Source: Chlamydiota bacterium
GTDB lineage: Bacteria > Chlamydiota > Chlamydiia > Chlamydiales > 2-12-FULL-49-11
Assembly: GCA_947478685.1 (NCBI GenBank)
Contig: CANJWO010000004.1
Coordinates: 1 to 61,178 of the forward strand
Direction of reading: 5' to 3'
Length of the DNA stretch: 61,178 nucleotides
Shown here: in pieces, positions 18,309-26,929 of the stretch
Position numbering within the stretch: position 1 is the first letter of the stretch
Layout: each line of letters begins with the position of its first letter
The notes under the pieces: model-generated
What the model saw: the letters and a program-made list of their open reading frames with translations, nothing else
Database searches by the model: none
Told to the model about the DNA's origin: nothing
Program-made: the position numbers and the translations under genes

Positions 18309-19277
18309 TCAGACGAATTTGAGGGCTTCGAATTGGGGGATCTCTTTGTAGGAGGAAAAGCTCAGGAAGAGGTTTGAGATATCCTTTTCTGTGAGGCCAA
18401 GATTGGGAAAGAAGGTGAGGGAGGATGAGGATGTGCCTGGGAGAAAAAAATGGTCGCAAAGATGGAGGTGGACATTCTTCATTTCGGAAGGATTTGAGAA
18501 GGGGAGGGAGACGAAGGGGGCCTTTGTTTCAAGGGGCTGAAAACCTATTTTTCTGAGGGAGGTATAGAGAAGGTGCTTCAAATTAAATAGTCTTTTTCTT
18601 TCAAATAGCATTGATGGAATAAGCTTTATTGTAGCATCGATCATACCTAAAAAAAGGGGGGGGATATATTGTTCTTTATGCAAAGCGGGAAGCTTTTCAA
18701 AAAGGTCTGCTTTTATCTTTTTGGAACAGGCGAAGTAGGAGACATACGATCCAAAGCATTTGTTAAAACTTCCTAAGAGAAGATCAACATCCTCTTTTTG
18801 GGCGGCAAGTCCGAATCCATGATTTCCAAGGCTTGAGAAGCTTAAGCTGTCATCAACTCCGAGAAATGAATTTGAATTTTCTTTTATAGTTCGAAGGTCA
18901 TCAAAACAGATGAGTGTTCCGGTATTCCGAGAGATGCTTTGAGTTAAAATGAGGGGCTTGCCATTCAGCATGTTGATCTTAGAGAGGAGATAAGGATCGG
19001 ATTCGTAAAAAGTGACTGTCTCATGACCTAGAAACTTAGCAAGGAGATCTTCACTCTTTTTTAGAGCCTCTTCATAGGAGGGGAGTCCTCTTGTCGGTAG
19101 AGATCCCGAGCCCCATTTGATCGAATAAGCGATGCCTTGCTCCTTTACATAGGGATGTGAAGCGAGATTTAGATAATCTGTTGAAGAAAAATTGATAGTG
19201 GATGGATTGATTCCAGGAAAGAGAGTTCTAAGTCGTCTTTGACACTTCAGTTTATATTTTCTCTGAGGTTCTTCCAT
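18309..19277 (-). CDS. BioF-like alpha-oxoamine synthase, shortened and divergent
   Basis: A fold-type I PLP protein related to 8-amino-7-oxononanoate synthase. Recognisable parts are INFSSTDYLNLASHPYV (residues about 28-44), the acidic strand FLGVDDSLSFSSLG and the PLP lysine in LLGSFNKCFGS. It has 322 residues against about 385 normally; the missing part is mainly the segment that carries the PLP-stacking histidine, and the usual DEAH motif reads DDSL. It sits next to bioD, so a role in biotin synthesis is likely, but the catalytic deviations leave room for another function. Confidence 0.75.
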   Translation of the reverse strand: MEEPQRKYKLKCQRRLRTLFPGINPSTINFSSTDYLNLASHPYVKEQGIAYSIKWGSGSLPTRGLPSYEEALKKSEDLLAKFLGHETVTFYESDPYLLSKINMLNGKPLILTQSISRNTGTLICFDDLRTIKENSNSFLGVDDSLSFSSLGNHGFGLAAQKEDVDLLLGSFNKCFGSYVSYFACSKKIKADLFEKLPALHKEQYIPPLFLGMIDATIKLIPSMLFERKRLFNLKHLLYTSLRKIGFQPLETKAPFVSLPFSNPSEMKNVHLHLCDHFFLPGTSSSSLTFFPNLGLTEKDISNLFLSFSSYKEIPQFEALKFV

Positions 19278-19278
19278 G

Positions 19279-19776
19279 TTACCTATAAATTAGAGGATAA
19301 TCATCTGAACTTAAAGCGTCGCCATAGTTATATCCCTGTTTTTTAAGACGGGCAGTAAAGGGACTTTTTTCTTTAAAGGTAAAAACAGAGTTTAGTTCAC
19401 CATATACAATTAATAGAGAACGTTCTTCTACAGTAAAAGGGAGTTCGGAAGTGAAAATTATTAGCGAAGTGGGTAAGATAAGGACGCCAATAAAAGCGCC
19501 TTGAAAGGGTGACTTGGTTAAATCGACTGTCTCATTTTCTACAATCTGATCGTAGAGGAGACGAATGGGGCGTATGTCTGTGAGTTGAAAAAGGATGGTC
19601 CCAAGCTCTCTATTCAGCGCAATTTTTTTGATTTCGGGGTGCTTTCTCCATAGATCAAAACCCGATGTATATTTGTGTGTTGAATCATTAACTGTAATAG
19701 AAAAAAAATCTTCAAAAAGGATTGTTTTATTTTTTGTAAAATAGGCAATTTGAGATTGGGTTACTTCATAACGCAT
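19279..19776 (-). CDS. Hypothetical protein of the dapL-bio cluster
   Basis: A 165-residue protein, not recognised. It overlaps the end of dapL by 16 bases and ends one base before the BioF-like frame, so it is embedded in the operon and probably translated by coupling. It has one hydrophobic stretch near residues 92-110 (QGAFIGVLILPTSLIIFTS) that could be a buried strand pair or a membrane segment; no signal peptide. Its position suggests a link with pimelate or biotin metabolism, but nothing in the sequence proves that. Confidence 0.65.
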   Translation of the reverse strand: MRYEVTQSQIAYFTKNKTILFEDFFSITVNDSTHKYTSGFDLWRKHPEIKKIALNRELGTILFQLTDIRPIRLLYDQIVENETVDLTKSPFQGAFIGVLILPTSLIIFTSELPFTVEERSLLIVYGELNSVFTFKEKSPFTARLKKQGYNYGDALSSDDYPLIYR

Positions 19777-20951
19777 AACTTATCTCCATGATTGCAAAAT
19801 CTGTTGATTGTTTGGTTTAATGTCTCCTCAGTAATAAATGAGGAGAGTCTCATAAATCCTTCTCCAGAAAGGCCAAAGCCCCTGCCAGGAATAGTGATAA
19901 TGTGCAGTTCATTTAGGAGAAAATCAAAATATTCCCATGAATCAGTAGTGGGTATTTTCCACCAAATATAAGGGGAATCAGTCCCGCCATAGCATGTAAA
20001 TCCTAAGGATTCAATACAATGTTTTAATTTCTTCCCATTATTTGCGTAGAGCTCGACTTGCTTTTCGACCTCTTTTTTTCCAGCTCCAAAAAGAGTTGCA
20101 AACCCAGCTTTTTGGACTGTGTAGGAGATCCCATTTGTCTTTATATCCTGTCTTAATCGCCAGAGGGAAGTAATTGAGTGCCTTTCTTTATTCGAATAGA
20201 GAAAGAGCTCTTTTGGTATGACTGTGTACCCAAGTCTAAGGCCTGTAAACCCAGCCGATTTCGAAAAGCTTCTAAATTCAATAGCAACTTCTTTAGCGCC
20301 CTCAATTTCATAAATTGTTTTCGGAACATCCTTCGATGTAATAAATTTTTCATAAGCGGCATCAAAAAGGAGGATGGTATTATGCTCTTTTGCCCAATCA
20401 ATCCATAGTTTTAGATGAGCTTTTGTCATTGCAATTCCCGTAGGATTATTCGGTGAGCAGAGATAGACAAGATCGAGCTTTTGGTCAGGAGGAAGGGGAA
20501 TAAATCCATTTTCTTCTAGACAAGGGATGAGGTGGATTTTTTTTCCAGCTAGGATTGTCGTTTCAAAATAGGCTGGGTAAGTGGGATCGATGATTCCAAC
20601 TGTAGCATCATGATAAAAAAGATCTTGAATATCACAAATATCTCTGACAATTCCATCGGATATAAAAATTTCTTCTGCAGAGAAGCCAAGTCCGCCATAT
20701 TCTATTTCAAGTAGTTTTTCGCGTAAAAATAGATGGCCTTCAGCTGACCCATAGCCATGGACAGTCTCGCCCATATCGTCTGCAGCATCTTTTAAACTTT
20801 CTACTATTGTGGGGGCAAGGGGGAGAGCTATGTCGCCAACACCTAAATTTAGAAGTGGAGCCTCTTTCTCTCTCTCACGTAGCGCCTTCACCTTTTCTCC
20901 AATTGTAGAGAAAAGATAGCTCCGAGATAGTTGCAAAAAATTTATATTCAT
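19761..20951 (-). CDS. dapL: LL-diaminopimelate aminotransferase
   Basis: Converts tetrahydrodipicolinate directly to LL-DAP, the route known in plants and chlamydiae. Fold-type I PLP enzyme; visible motifs are LNLGVGDIALPLAP, HGYGSAEGHLFLREKL, IIDPTYPAYFET, LCSPNNPTG and the PLP lysine in FRSFSKSAGFTGLRLGYT. About 396 aa, normal length. I place the start at 20951 (MNINFLQLSR), three codons inside the longest frame. It heads the operon continuing into the bio genes and supplies the meso-DAP used by MurE in this window. Confidence 0.93.
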   Translation of the reverse strand: MNINFLQLSRSYLFSTIGEKVKALREREKEAPLLNLGVGDIALPLAPTIVESLKDAADDMGETVHGYGSAEGHLFLREKLLEIEYGGLGFSAEEIFISDGIVRDICDIQDLFYHDATVGIIDPTYPAYFETTILAGKKIHLIPCLEENGFIPLPPDQKLDLVYLCSPNNPTGIAMTKAHLKLWIDWAKEHNTILLFDAAYEKFITSKDVPKTIYEIEGAKEVAIEFRSFSKSAGFTGLRLGYTVIPKELFLYSNKERHSITSLWRLRQDIKTNGISYTVQKAGFATLFGAGKKEVEKQVELYANNGKKLKHCIESLGFTCYGGTDSPYIWWKIPTTDSWEYFDFLLNELHIITIPGRGFGLSGEGFMRLSSFITEETLNQTINRFCNHGDKLCVMK

Positions 20952-20996
20952 CAATGCCATGGGCTATAGTCTACTGATAAAAAGAGTTTTAGGCAA

Positions 20997-21779
20997 CTAG
21001 TTGTGATGCCTGTTTGATTCAATCCAGTCGGCGTAGGAGGATATGGGGAGAATGAGGTTGAAGGAGTCATAGCTCCCTTTGCCTGCCAGAAGGTGGATAA
21101 GGCCAAATAGGTGGAAGGTCTCGTTAGTAGCAATAAAGGTGCCAGCCCCACTGTCTCCCTGAGAGCCAATCCCTTCCATGCTTGAGCAAGCCTCTGAATC
21201 GGGATTATCAAAAAAACTGATATAACACTCATCACACCAGGGCTCTGATAGAAGTTCCGAGATCTTGTTTGAGAATCCCCTCTTCTCAAGATCAAGAGAC
21301 GCTGGACCTGAAGTGCCTGGTCCATTCTTTCCAAAACCGGCTGAAATAAATGAAAAAGCACTATGTTTTACGCTATAATCTATCTCGGCGGGTTGGATAG
21401 TGTAAATTGGGGAATAGAGGTGAATTAGGGCGATATCGTTGTGGATCTCTTGGACAAGATGTTTGTCAGATTGAGTGTAGATAAATCCTTCATGAACTTG
21501 AGTTTTCCCACTGATAGTGATCATTTGTTTGGTGGAGGGATCGAGTATATTAAAAATAACTTCTGCTCCATCACTTTTTACCACATGAGCTACTGTCAAA
21601 ACTGTATAAGGATCGATCAATGTCCCCGTTGCTGAACCAATAGATCCATTAATAAGGCCCACGCAAGAAAATCTTGGATCACTGCCAAAATTGAGATACT
21701 CGCTATCTGGAATATCATCCCTTCGAACAACACCTTGAAGAGTTGAAACTAACATGAATAAAAGAGCTAAGATTCGCAC
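20997..21779 (-). CDS. Secreted trypsin-like serine protease
   Basis: A chymotrypsin-fold (S1) protease of 260 residues with signal peptide MRILALLFMLVSTLQGVV. The catalytic triad is visible: His in VLTVAHVV (about residue 65), Asp in NDIALIHL (about 115), Ser in GSQGDSGAGTF (about 212). Cysteines near residues 184-203 could form disulfides. No PDZ domain follows, so it is not a DegP/HtrA type. It resembles simple secreted trypsins. It stands alone upstream of dapL. Its substrate is unknown; it could act in the periplasm or outside. Confidence 0.88.
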   Translation of the reverse strand: MRILALLFMLVSTLQGVVRRDDIPDSEYLNFGSDPRFSCVGLINGSIGSATGTLIDPYTVLTVAHVVKSDGAEVIFNILDPSTKQMITISGKTQVHEGFIYTQSDKHLVQEIHNDIALIHLYSPIYTIQPAEIDYSVKHSAFSFISAGFGKNGPGTSGPASLDLEKRGFSNKISELLSEPWCDECYISFFDNPDSEACSSMEGIGSQGDSGAGTFIATNETFHLFGLIHLLAGKGSYDSFNLILPISSYADWIESNRHHN

Positions 21780-21886
21780 AGTGATCTAGTTTAAAGAAGG
21801 GCGAATTGTGATGCAATTACAAGATGGTGGAAAATTGACAAATTCAATCATTTATGTTAAAATATAGCCTACTATATTGAGGTTTC

Positions 21887-22729
21887 ATGAATATTGTGCT
21901 CGCAACATTGACTGCTATCACACTTAATTGCAGTGAGATAGAAAATAAACTCCCTGAACCTAAACCTCAAGAGGCAGAGCTTGCTTTAGAGGAGATCATC
22001 AAGCAGGCTAAGGGGGAGATTTTTTCTCTATCAACTGGCGATATTGCCGAATTTATGTGGAATCGGTATGTAAAGGGTGATTCGGTTGATTTTCATGAGT
22101 ATGGAGCCAATCCTAAGTCTCTGACGCCTATAGCAGCATTAATGCCAGCAACGATCTTGGTCCATAGTAGCGCTTCAAATCAAGGCCAGTGGAGCTCCCT
22201 TTTAAAATCTTTTGAAAAGGTGGGCAATTTAGGGCCGGTATTTACCTTAAATTACGAAGATGGGGATGAATTGGCCTCGCTTAAGCAAAAAATTTTAGAG
22301 GTTAAAGCTCTTTATAGCTCTGCTGGGGTGGATGTCGTGAATATTAACCTAGTAGGCCATTCACTCGGAGGTATTGCAGCGGCAGAGTATGCTTTTTCCC
22401 CAGAGATGTGGGTAGTGGGGACTCACGTTGCTAAGGTGATTACAATCGCTGCTCGGCTAAAAAACATTGCTAATCCGATAGATACCCCCTTTTATGCCTA
22501 TGCCTTTCCCACCCTAAAGCATATTGAATCTGTTTTTCAAAGGATTGAGCAAAATAGAGCTTTAGTCGAGCTCTACACGATCGCCGCAGCCAATGATTGG
22601 CTTGTTCCAGCAGAGTCTTCTTTAGTCGCTGCTGATGAAGCTCATAAAGCTGTCGTTCCAGAAGTAGGGCACGTCCTAGTTGCTCAGTCAATCATCACTA
22701 ATGATCTAGTGATTAAGTTTATCCGTTGA
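21887..22729 (+). CDS. Alpha/beta hydrolase (lipase/esterase-like)
   Basis: A 280-residue hydrolase. The oxyanion strand is ATILVHSSAS, the nucleophile elbow is GHSLGG (about residues 159-164), the acid is probably in AAANDWLVPAESS (about 232-244), and the histidine is in PEVGHVLVAQS near the C-terminus. The N-terminus (MNIVLATLTAITLNCS) is mildly hydrophobic and may be a short signal or lipoprotein-like sequence, although no clean lipobox is seen. Likely acts on lipids or esters; the substrate is not predictable. It converges on the ATP-grasp gene with an 11-base overlap. Confidence 0.82.
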   Translation: MNIVLATLTAITLNCSEIENKLPEPKPQEAELALEEIIKQAKGEIFSLSTGDIAEFMWNRYVKGDSVDFHEYGANPKSLTPIAALMPATILVHSSASNQGQWSSLLKSFEKVGNLGPVFTLNYEDGDELASLKQKILEVKALYSSAGVDVVNINLVGHSLGGIAAAEYAFSPEMWVVGTHVAKVITIAARLKNIANPIDTPFYAYAFPTLKHIESVFQRIEQNRALVELYTIAAANDWLVPAESSLVAADEAHKAVVPEVGHVLVAQSIITNDLVIKFIR

Positions 22730-23882
22730 AGTCGAGGTCGTGGGTGAAGGCGCCATGGAGCCGTTTTTTGTAACGGCGGATGTCGGCTAGGTGCTTTAGC
22801 CAGAGGAAGCCTTGGGCAAAGAAGGGAAGGGGGTCTCTAAATTGAAAGACTAGGTCCTTGAAGCTAAGTAGACGGTGAAAATAGAGGGGGAGTTTTTTGC
22901 AGGTGATGGCTGTGCGCCAGCCATAAAGGAGCATACCCGTTGTAATCTGCTTTTTGATCTTTGGATCGGCTTTAATTAGGGTTTTATTGATCCCAAAAAG
23001 GGCCTGATCGAGGTTAGAGCGCTTAGAAAAGAGGGTGACACCACTTGTAATTCTTGGGTTGCATTCAATAGCATACAATTCGCCATTTGGGAGTTCTATA
23101 AAATCAAAGGCGATTTGACCGGTAAACGTTATCTTTCTAGCAAAGTTTTCGACCCAATTTTGAATTGCTTCATGATCGATCGATCTAAACGTCATACAAT
23201 AACTGCCGACAGTTGCATTGAGCTTCCCTTTGTTTTGGATTGTAAAATCTACAGGATAAGTTGAATGAGCGTGAACCTTTCCTTTGTGGCAGAGACTAAA
23301 AGTACAAAAGCACTTCCCTTCTAACCACTCTTGAGCAACCCACGGTGAACTCCTGCTTGGTTCAATATCTGGTAAAGGATCCCCGTTTTTTATTTTATAA
23401 ACACTCTGGGATGCTCTTGAATAACAAGCCTTTAGGGCATACTGTGGAAAATTGATCTCTTTTAATGCATTGAGAGACTCTACAATTACTGTTTTAGGCG
23501 TTTTGATATTGTGTGATTCTAATAAGTCTATAAATAGACTCTTATGATGAAGTCTATGTAAAATAGGATATTTTGAGGCAAAGACAAAGCAGGAGGTCGG
23601 GAACTCTTTTAAGTGCTTAGAAATCAAAAATATATCCTCCCATGCAGGGATGAAAAAATCAATTTTGTTGTCACAAATAATTTCTATCAATTTACGAATG
23701 TGTTCTTTAGGTGAGAATCGTGGGCTAGGTACAACGAAACTTCTCTTCACGCAGTTTGAAAATTTACTTAAATGGAGGTTGCTTGTCTCTGCAACATAGA
23801 TCTCATGCTTTGCATGGCAGAGCGTTCTAATAAAATCTAAAGTGATGGGAGATCTGCCGTTAGTTATTAAAATTCGTTTCAT
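22719..23882 (-). CDS. ATP-grasp ligase-like protein
   Basis: A 387-residue protein with an N-terminal Rossmann-like domain (MKRILITNGRSPITLDFIRTL) followed by an ATP-grasp fold, about residues 115-300: LESHNIKTPKTVIVES, YALKACYSRAS, PWVAQEWLEGKCF, and the metal-binding strand GELYAIECNPRITSG. This is the carbamoyl-phosphate-synthase-like ATP-grasp type found in many uncharacterised ligases. The C-terminal 90 residues are basic. No partner biosynthetic genes adjoin it, so its substrate remains unknown. Confidence 0.82.
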   Translation of the reverse strand: MKRILITNGRSPITLDFIRTLCHAKHEIYVAETSNLHLSKFSNCVKRSFVVPSPRFSPKEHIRKLIEIICDNKIDFFIPAWEDIFLISKHLKEFPTSCFVFASKYPILHRLHHKSLFIDLLESHNIKTPKTVIVESLNALKEINFPQYALKACYSRASQSVYKIKNGDPLPDIEPSRSSPWVAQEWLEGKCFCTFSLCHKGKVHAHSTYPVDFTIQNKGKLNATVGSYCMTFRSIDHEAIQNWVENFARKITFTGQIAFDFIELPNGELYAIECNPRITSGVTLFSKRSNLDQALFGINKTLIKADPKIKKQITTGMLLYGWRTAITCKKLPLYFHRLLSFKDLVFQFRDPLPFFAQGFLWLKHLADIRRYKKRLHGAFTHDLDFNG

Positions 23883-24052
23883 ACATATTGTCCTGCTTAA
23901 ATAGACAATAAATTATTCTAAATATTTGTATATATTTTTAATTTTTATCATACGACTGATCTTTTAAAATCGTCTTTATTTAAATTTCCTAAAGATTTTA
24001 AACAGGCTCTGAGTGTATAGTCTGCCTGCCAGTTATAAAAGGATTTTTAGTT

Positions 24053-24592
24053 ATGTCTGTTGATAGTAAATCAATTACGATATGGGATTTTTGTCCTTGG
24101 AATAAATGGGAAATGCTTCATGATAATGCTAGAGACGTAGATGATAATTATTTTAATTATGATGGGCGTTATGAAAAAGATGTGACGACTGGAAAGGCTT
24201 ATTTATATCAACATTCTGGGACATTAAGAGCGAAACATGCAGGTCTTTTAATTTTATCAGTTACATGGCATGTCTATCAAGCAATCAGTAGACTTTTTAA
24301 AGTTCTTACCTTTTACTCTTTTTGGGGAGATAGCACTAAAACATATCCCTTATTAGGGCGTCTTGGTTTCATGGGAAAAGATATTCTTAAACTGGCACTT
24401 ACTCCAGGGTTAGTGTTGGCTTTGGAAATAGCTGCTCTTTATGGTCTGTTTTTTCCTAAAGAGGGAAGGAAAGAGTATGCCTCCATAGAGCGATTTGCTC
24501 ACATAAAGTTGGGGATATCTGGGAAGGATCTATTTGGGCGCTTCGTCCCTTATTGCGCACCTTGCTATCAGCCCTTCTTCGGAATGTCATGA
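24053..24592 (+). CDS. Hypothetical membrane protein
   Basis: A 179-residue protein, not recognised, with an AAGGA ribosome-binding sequence. The N-terminal 60 residues are polar and aromatic-rich (WDFCPWNKWEM). Two hydrophobic segments follow: about residues 64-85 (AGLLILSVTWHVYQAISRL) and about 117-138 (ALTPGLVLALEIAALYGLFF). The C-terminus is CAPCYQPFFGMS. Spacing and an N-terminal polar head would permit a host-membrane-inserted effector, but a plain inner-membrane protein is equally possible. A MITE-like repeat starts 4 bases after its stop. Confidence 0.6.
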   Translation: MSVDSKSITIWDFCPWNKWEMLHDNARDVDDNYFNYDGRYEKDVTTGKAYLYQHSGTLRAKHAGLLILSVTWHVYQAISRLFKVLTFYSFWGDSTKTYPLLGRLGFMGKDILKLALTPGLVLALEIAALYGLFFPKEGRKEYASIERFAHIKLGISGKDLFGRFVPYCAPCYQPFFGMS

Positions 24593-24595
24593 CTA

Positions 24596-24786
24596 TATAG
24601 TCATTTGACTTCAAATTAAGACTATAGCAAATTTAATTCGCTATATGGCTTCAAGAGCATCTTCACCTTCTTACATGCCTGTATCGGCCCTGTAAAAACA
24701 GAGACCTGCTTCGGCACCGCGCTTGCTTGTAAAAATCTGAAGCGCTCTTTTTGCCAATAGTCTGAATTTAAAATCAAATGACTATA
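24596..24786 (+). repeat. MITE-like element with 30-bp terminal inverted repeats
   Basis: The first 30 and last 30 bases are inverted copies with 27 of 30 matching; each begins TATAGTCATTTGA. Inside are a 22-base near-palindrome (24624-24645), a second stem formed by about 24646-24658 and 24742-24756, and a hairpin CTGTAAAAACAG near 24690. There is no open frame inside. Terminal TA suggests a TA target duplication, as for IS630/Tc1-type elements. It lies between the membrane protein gene and rnc. Confidence 0.8.
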
Positions 24787-24829
24787 CCATTGCAAAAAAT
24801 TGTGGAAACAAGAGATTCTTGGTGGCAAC

Positions 24830-25537
24830 ATGGATCCACTTTTACATTTAAGAGAAAATAGAGCTGAGATTGAGAGGAGGTTAGGTTACTCATTTGTGAA
24901 TGAGGAGCTTATGGAATTAGCCTTCATTCATAAGTCGTATTTTTATGAGAATGAGGCCACGGTTCCTGCTCATAATGAGCGGATTGAGTTTTTAGGGGAT
25001 GCAGTTCTTCAACTTCTTAGTAGTGACTATTTATATAAGAACCATCCGCTTTTGAATGAGGGGGAGCTTTCTCAGTATCGCTCGCGACTTGTCGATGCGA
25101 AGGCCCTTTTTGGATATAGTGAAAAGATTGGGATTTCCGAGTTCTTAGTTTTAGGAAAGGGGGAGCGGCGCCAGGAAAAACGGGACTCTCTTGTAGCCAA
25201 TTTATTTGAAGCGGTCCTTGGTGCTATTTATCTTGATGGAGGGATTGAGAAGGCCTCAAATTTTTTATTTAGCCAGATCAAAGAACAGATTCAAAGTACA
25301 ATGAGCGCCCCTTCACAGAGCTTAAAGAGTCTTTTACAGGAGTGGGCACAAAGAACTCATCAGATTTTGCCTGAATATGTTGTGATTGAAGAGAGTGGGC
25401 CCGATCATAGGCGATTTTTCCGTATTGAAGTGAGACTTACAGAGCAGATGATTGGATATGGTGAAGGATTTTCCAAAAAAGAGGCCGAGCGCAATGCTGC
25501 GGATGATGCACTAAAGAAAATAGGGCCAATTGTATGA
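24830..25537 (+). CDS. rnc: Ribonuclease III
   Basis: Cleaves double-stranded RNA in rRNA processing. The signature ERIEFLGDAVLQLL and the second acidic site in NLFEAVLGAIYLDGG are present, followed by a dsRNA-binding domain ending in AERNAADDALKKIG. ATG at 24830 (MDPLLHLREN) gives 235 aa; the ten extra codons upstream to a TTG at 24800 have no family support. Its stop overlaps the radA start by 4 bases (ATGA), indicating coupling. Confidence 0.95.
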   Translation: MDPLLHLRENRAEIERRLGYSFVNEELMELAFIHKSYFYENEATVPAHNERIEFLGDAVLQLLSSDYLYKNHPLLNEGELSQYRSRLVDAKALFGYSEKIGISEFLVLGKGERRQEKRDSLVANLFEAVLGAIYLDGGIEKASNFLFSQIKEQIQSTMSAPSQSLKSLLQEWAQRTHQILPEYVVIEESGPDHRRFFRIEVRLTEQMIGYGEGFSKKEAERNAADDALKKIGPIV

Positions 25538-26880
25538 AGCAAAAAGAGAGCTGGGTGTGTGGGGAGTGCGGTCACGATCAGATGAAGTGGTCGGGCAGTT
25601 GTAATGAGTGTAAGAGATGGAATACGATTCAGAAATTCATAGAAGTTGCAGATAGTAAACCTAGATTTATGAGAACTAAGTCAAAGCCTCTTCTGTTGAA
25701 AGATATTGTACTCGATAAGTTTGAGAAAATTGAGACTGAGTTAAAAGAGTTTGATCGGGTCATGGGTGGTGGAATTGTTCCGGGATCGCTCAATTTGATC
25801 GGCGGGGATCCCGGAGTGGGGAAGTCGACACTTATGCTCATGATTGCAAAAGAGCTTTGTAAAGCAGGTAAAAGAGTGCTCTATGTTTGTGGGGAAGAGT
25901 CATTAGAGCAGACAAAAAATAGGGCTGAAAGGCTTGGGATTGATAGTGACCAACTCTATTTGTATTGTGAAACTCAATTTTCTAATATTAAGGCCCAAGT
26001 GGAAGAACTTGAACCAGATGCGCTTATTATTGATTCGATCCAAATTGTATACAAACCTGAAATTGCATCGCTTCCTGGTTCTGTCATCCAAGTAAAAGAG
26101 ATTGCCATGGAGTGTATGCATATAGCTAAGCAGATGGGAATTACCTGCTTTCTTATTGGGCATGTGACCAAATCAGGCGATTTAGCTGGTCCAAGGGTTT
26201 TAGAGCACATTGTCGATGTGGTCCTCGATTTTGAAGGGGATCCAGACCTTGGTCTCAGAATTTTGCGCGCTCGAAAAAATAGGTTTGGACCAACAGATGA
26301 AGTTGCTATTTTTCAAATGAATGAAAAGGGTTTAGAAGAGGTCCCAAATCCGTCACAGATCTTTTTAAAAGAGCGGCTTAAAGAATCGACAGGTTCTTGT
26401 ATTGTTCCAACAATGGAAGGGACACGGGCGATCCTAATCGAAATTCAGGCGCTTGTCGCAGCGTCTGCCTATGCAGCTAGTGCAAGACGTGCAAGCGGTA
26501 TTGACCCGAATCGATTAGCTCTCCTTTTAGCGGTATTAGAAAAAAGGGTCGGTCATCATTTTCATAGTATGGATGTATTTGTATCTATTGCCGGAGGTCT
26601 TAAAATTAAAGAGCCCGCAATCGACCTTGCTATTGCACTCGCGATCTCTTCATCCTTTGCGAACCGCCCGATCGATCCCCACACAATTGTCCTCGGTGAA
26701 ATCGGCCTTGGCGGCGAAATCCGCAGTGTTCCTCGCATCGAAAGTCGGATCAAAGAGGCAACTCACATGGGATTTAAGCGGTGTATCCTCCCAAAAAGAT
26801 CGCTCCCCAAAGAAAAAGGTCTTATCGAACTAGTAGGCGTCGAACGACTTGAAGACGCCATCCAAATTCTCCTCTCCTAA
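25534..26880 (+). CDS. radA: DNA repair protein RadA (Sms)
   Basis: A RecA-like branch-migration helicase for recombination intermediates. Order: a four-cysteine zinc motif (CGECGHDQMKWSGSCNEC, residues 9-26), Walker A GGDPGVGKST, the RadA-specific KNRFG motif, and a Lon-protease-like C-terminal domain. 448 aa, normal. It overlaps rnc, as in C. trachomatis where the two are neighbours (from memory, CT297-CT298). Confidence 0.96.
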   Translation: MKQKESWVCGECGHDQMKWSGSCNECKRWNTIQKFIEVADSKPRFMRTKSKPLLLKDIVLDKFEKIETELKEFDRVMGGGIVPGSLNLIGGDPGVGKSTLMLMIAKELCKAGKRVLYVCGEESLEQTKNRAERLGIDSDQLYLYCETQFSNIKAQVEELEPDALIIDSIQIVYKPEIASLPGSVIQVKEIAMECMHIAKQMGITCFLIGHVTKSGDLAGPRVLEHIVDVVLDFEGDPDLGLRILRARKNRFGPTDEVAIFQMNEKGLEEVPNPSQIFLKERLKESTGSCIVPTMEGTRAILIEIQALVAASAYAASARRASGIDPNRLALLLAVLEKRVGHHFHSMDVFVSIAGGLKIKEPAIDLAIALAISSSFANRPIDPHTIVLGEIGLGGEIRSVPRIESRIKEATHMGFKRCILPKRSLPKEKGLIELVGVERLEDAIQILLS

Positions 26881-26929
26881 GAAAGGCCCGTTTCTACTAT
26901 TATTTAAATTTTAATAATAAGGGGGGAGC

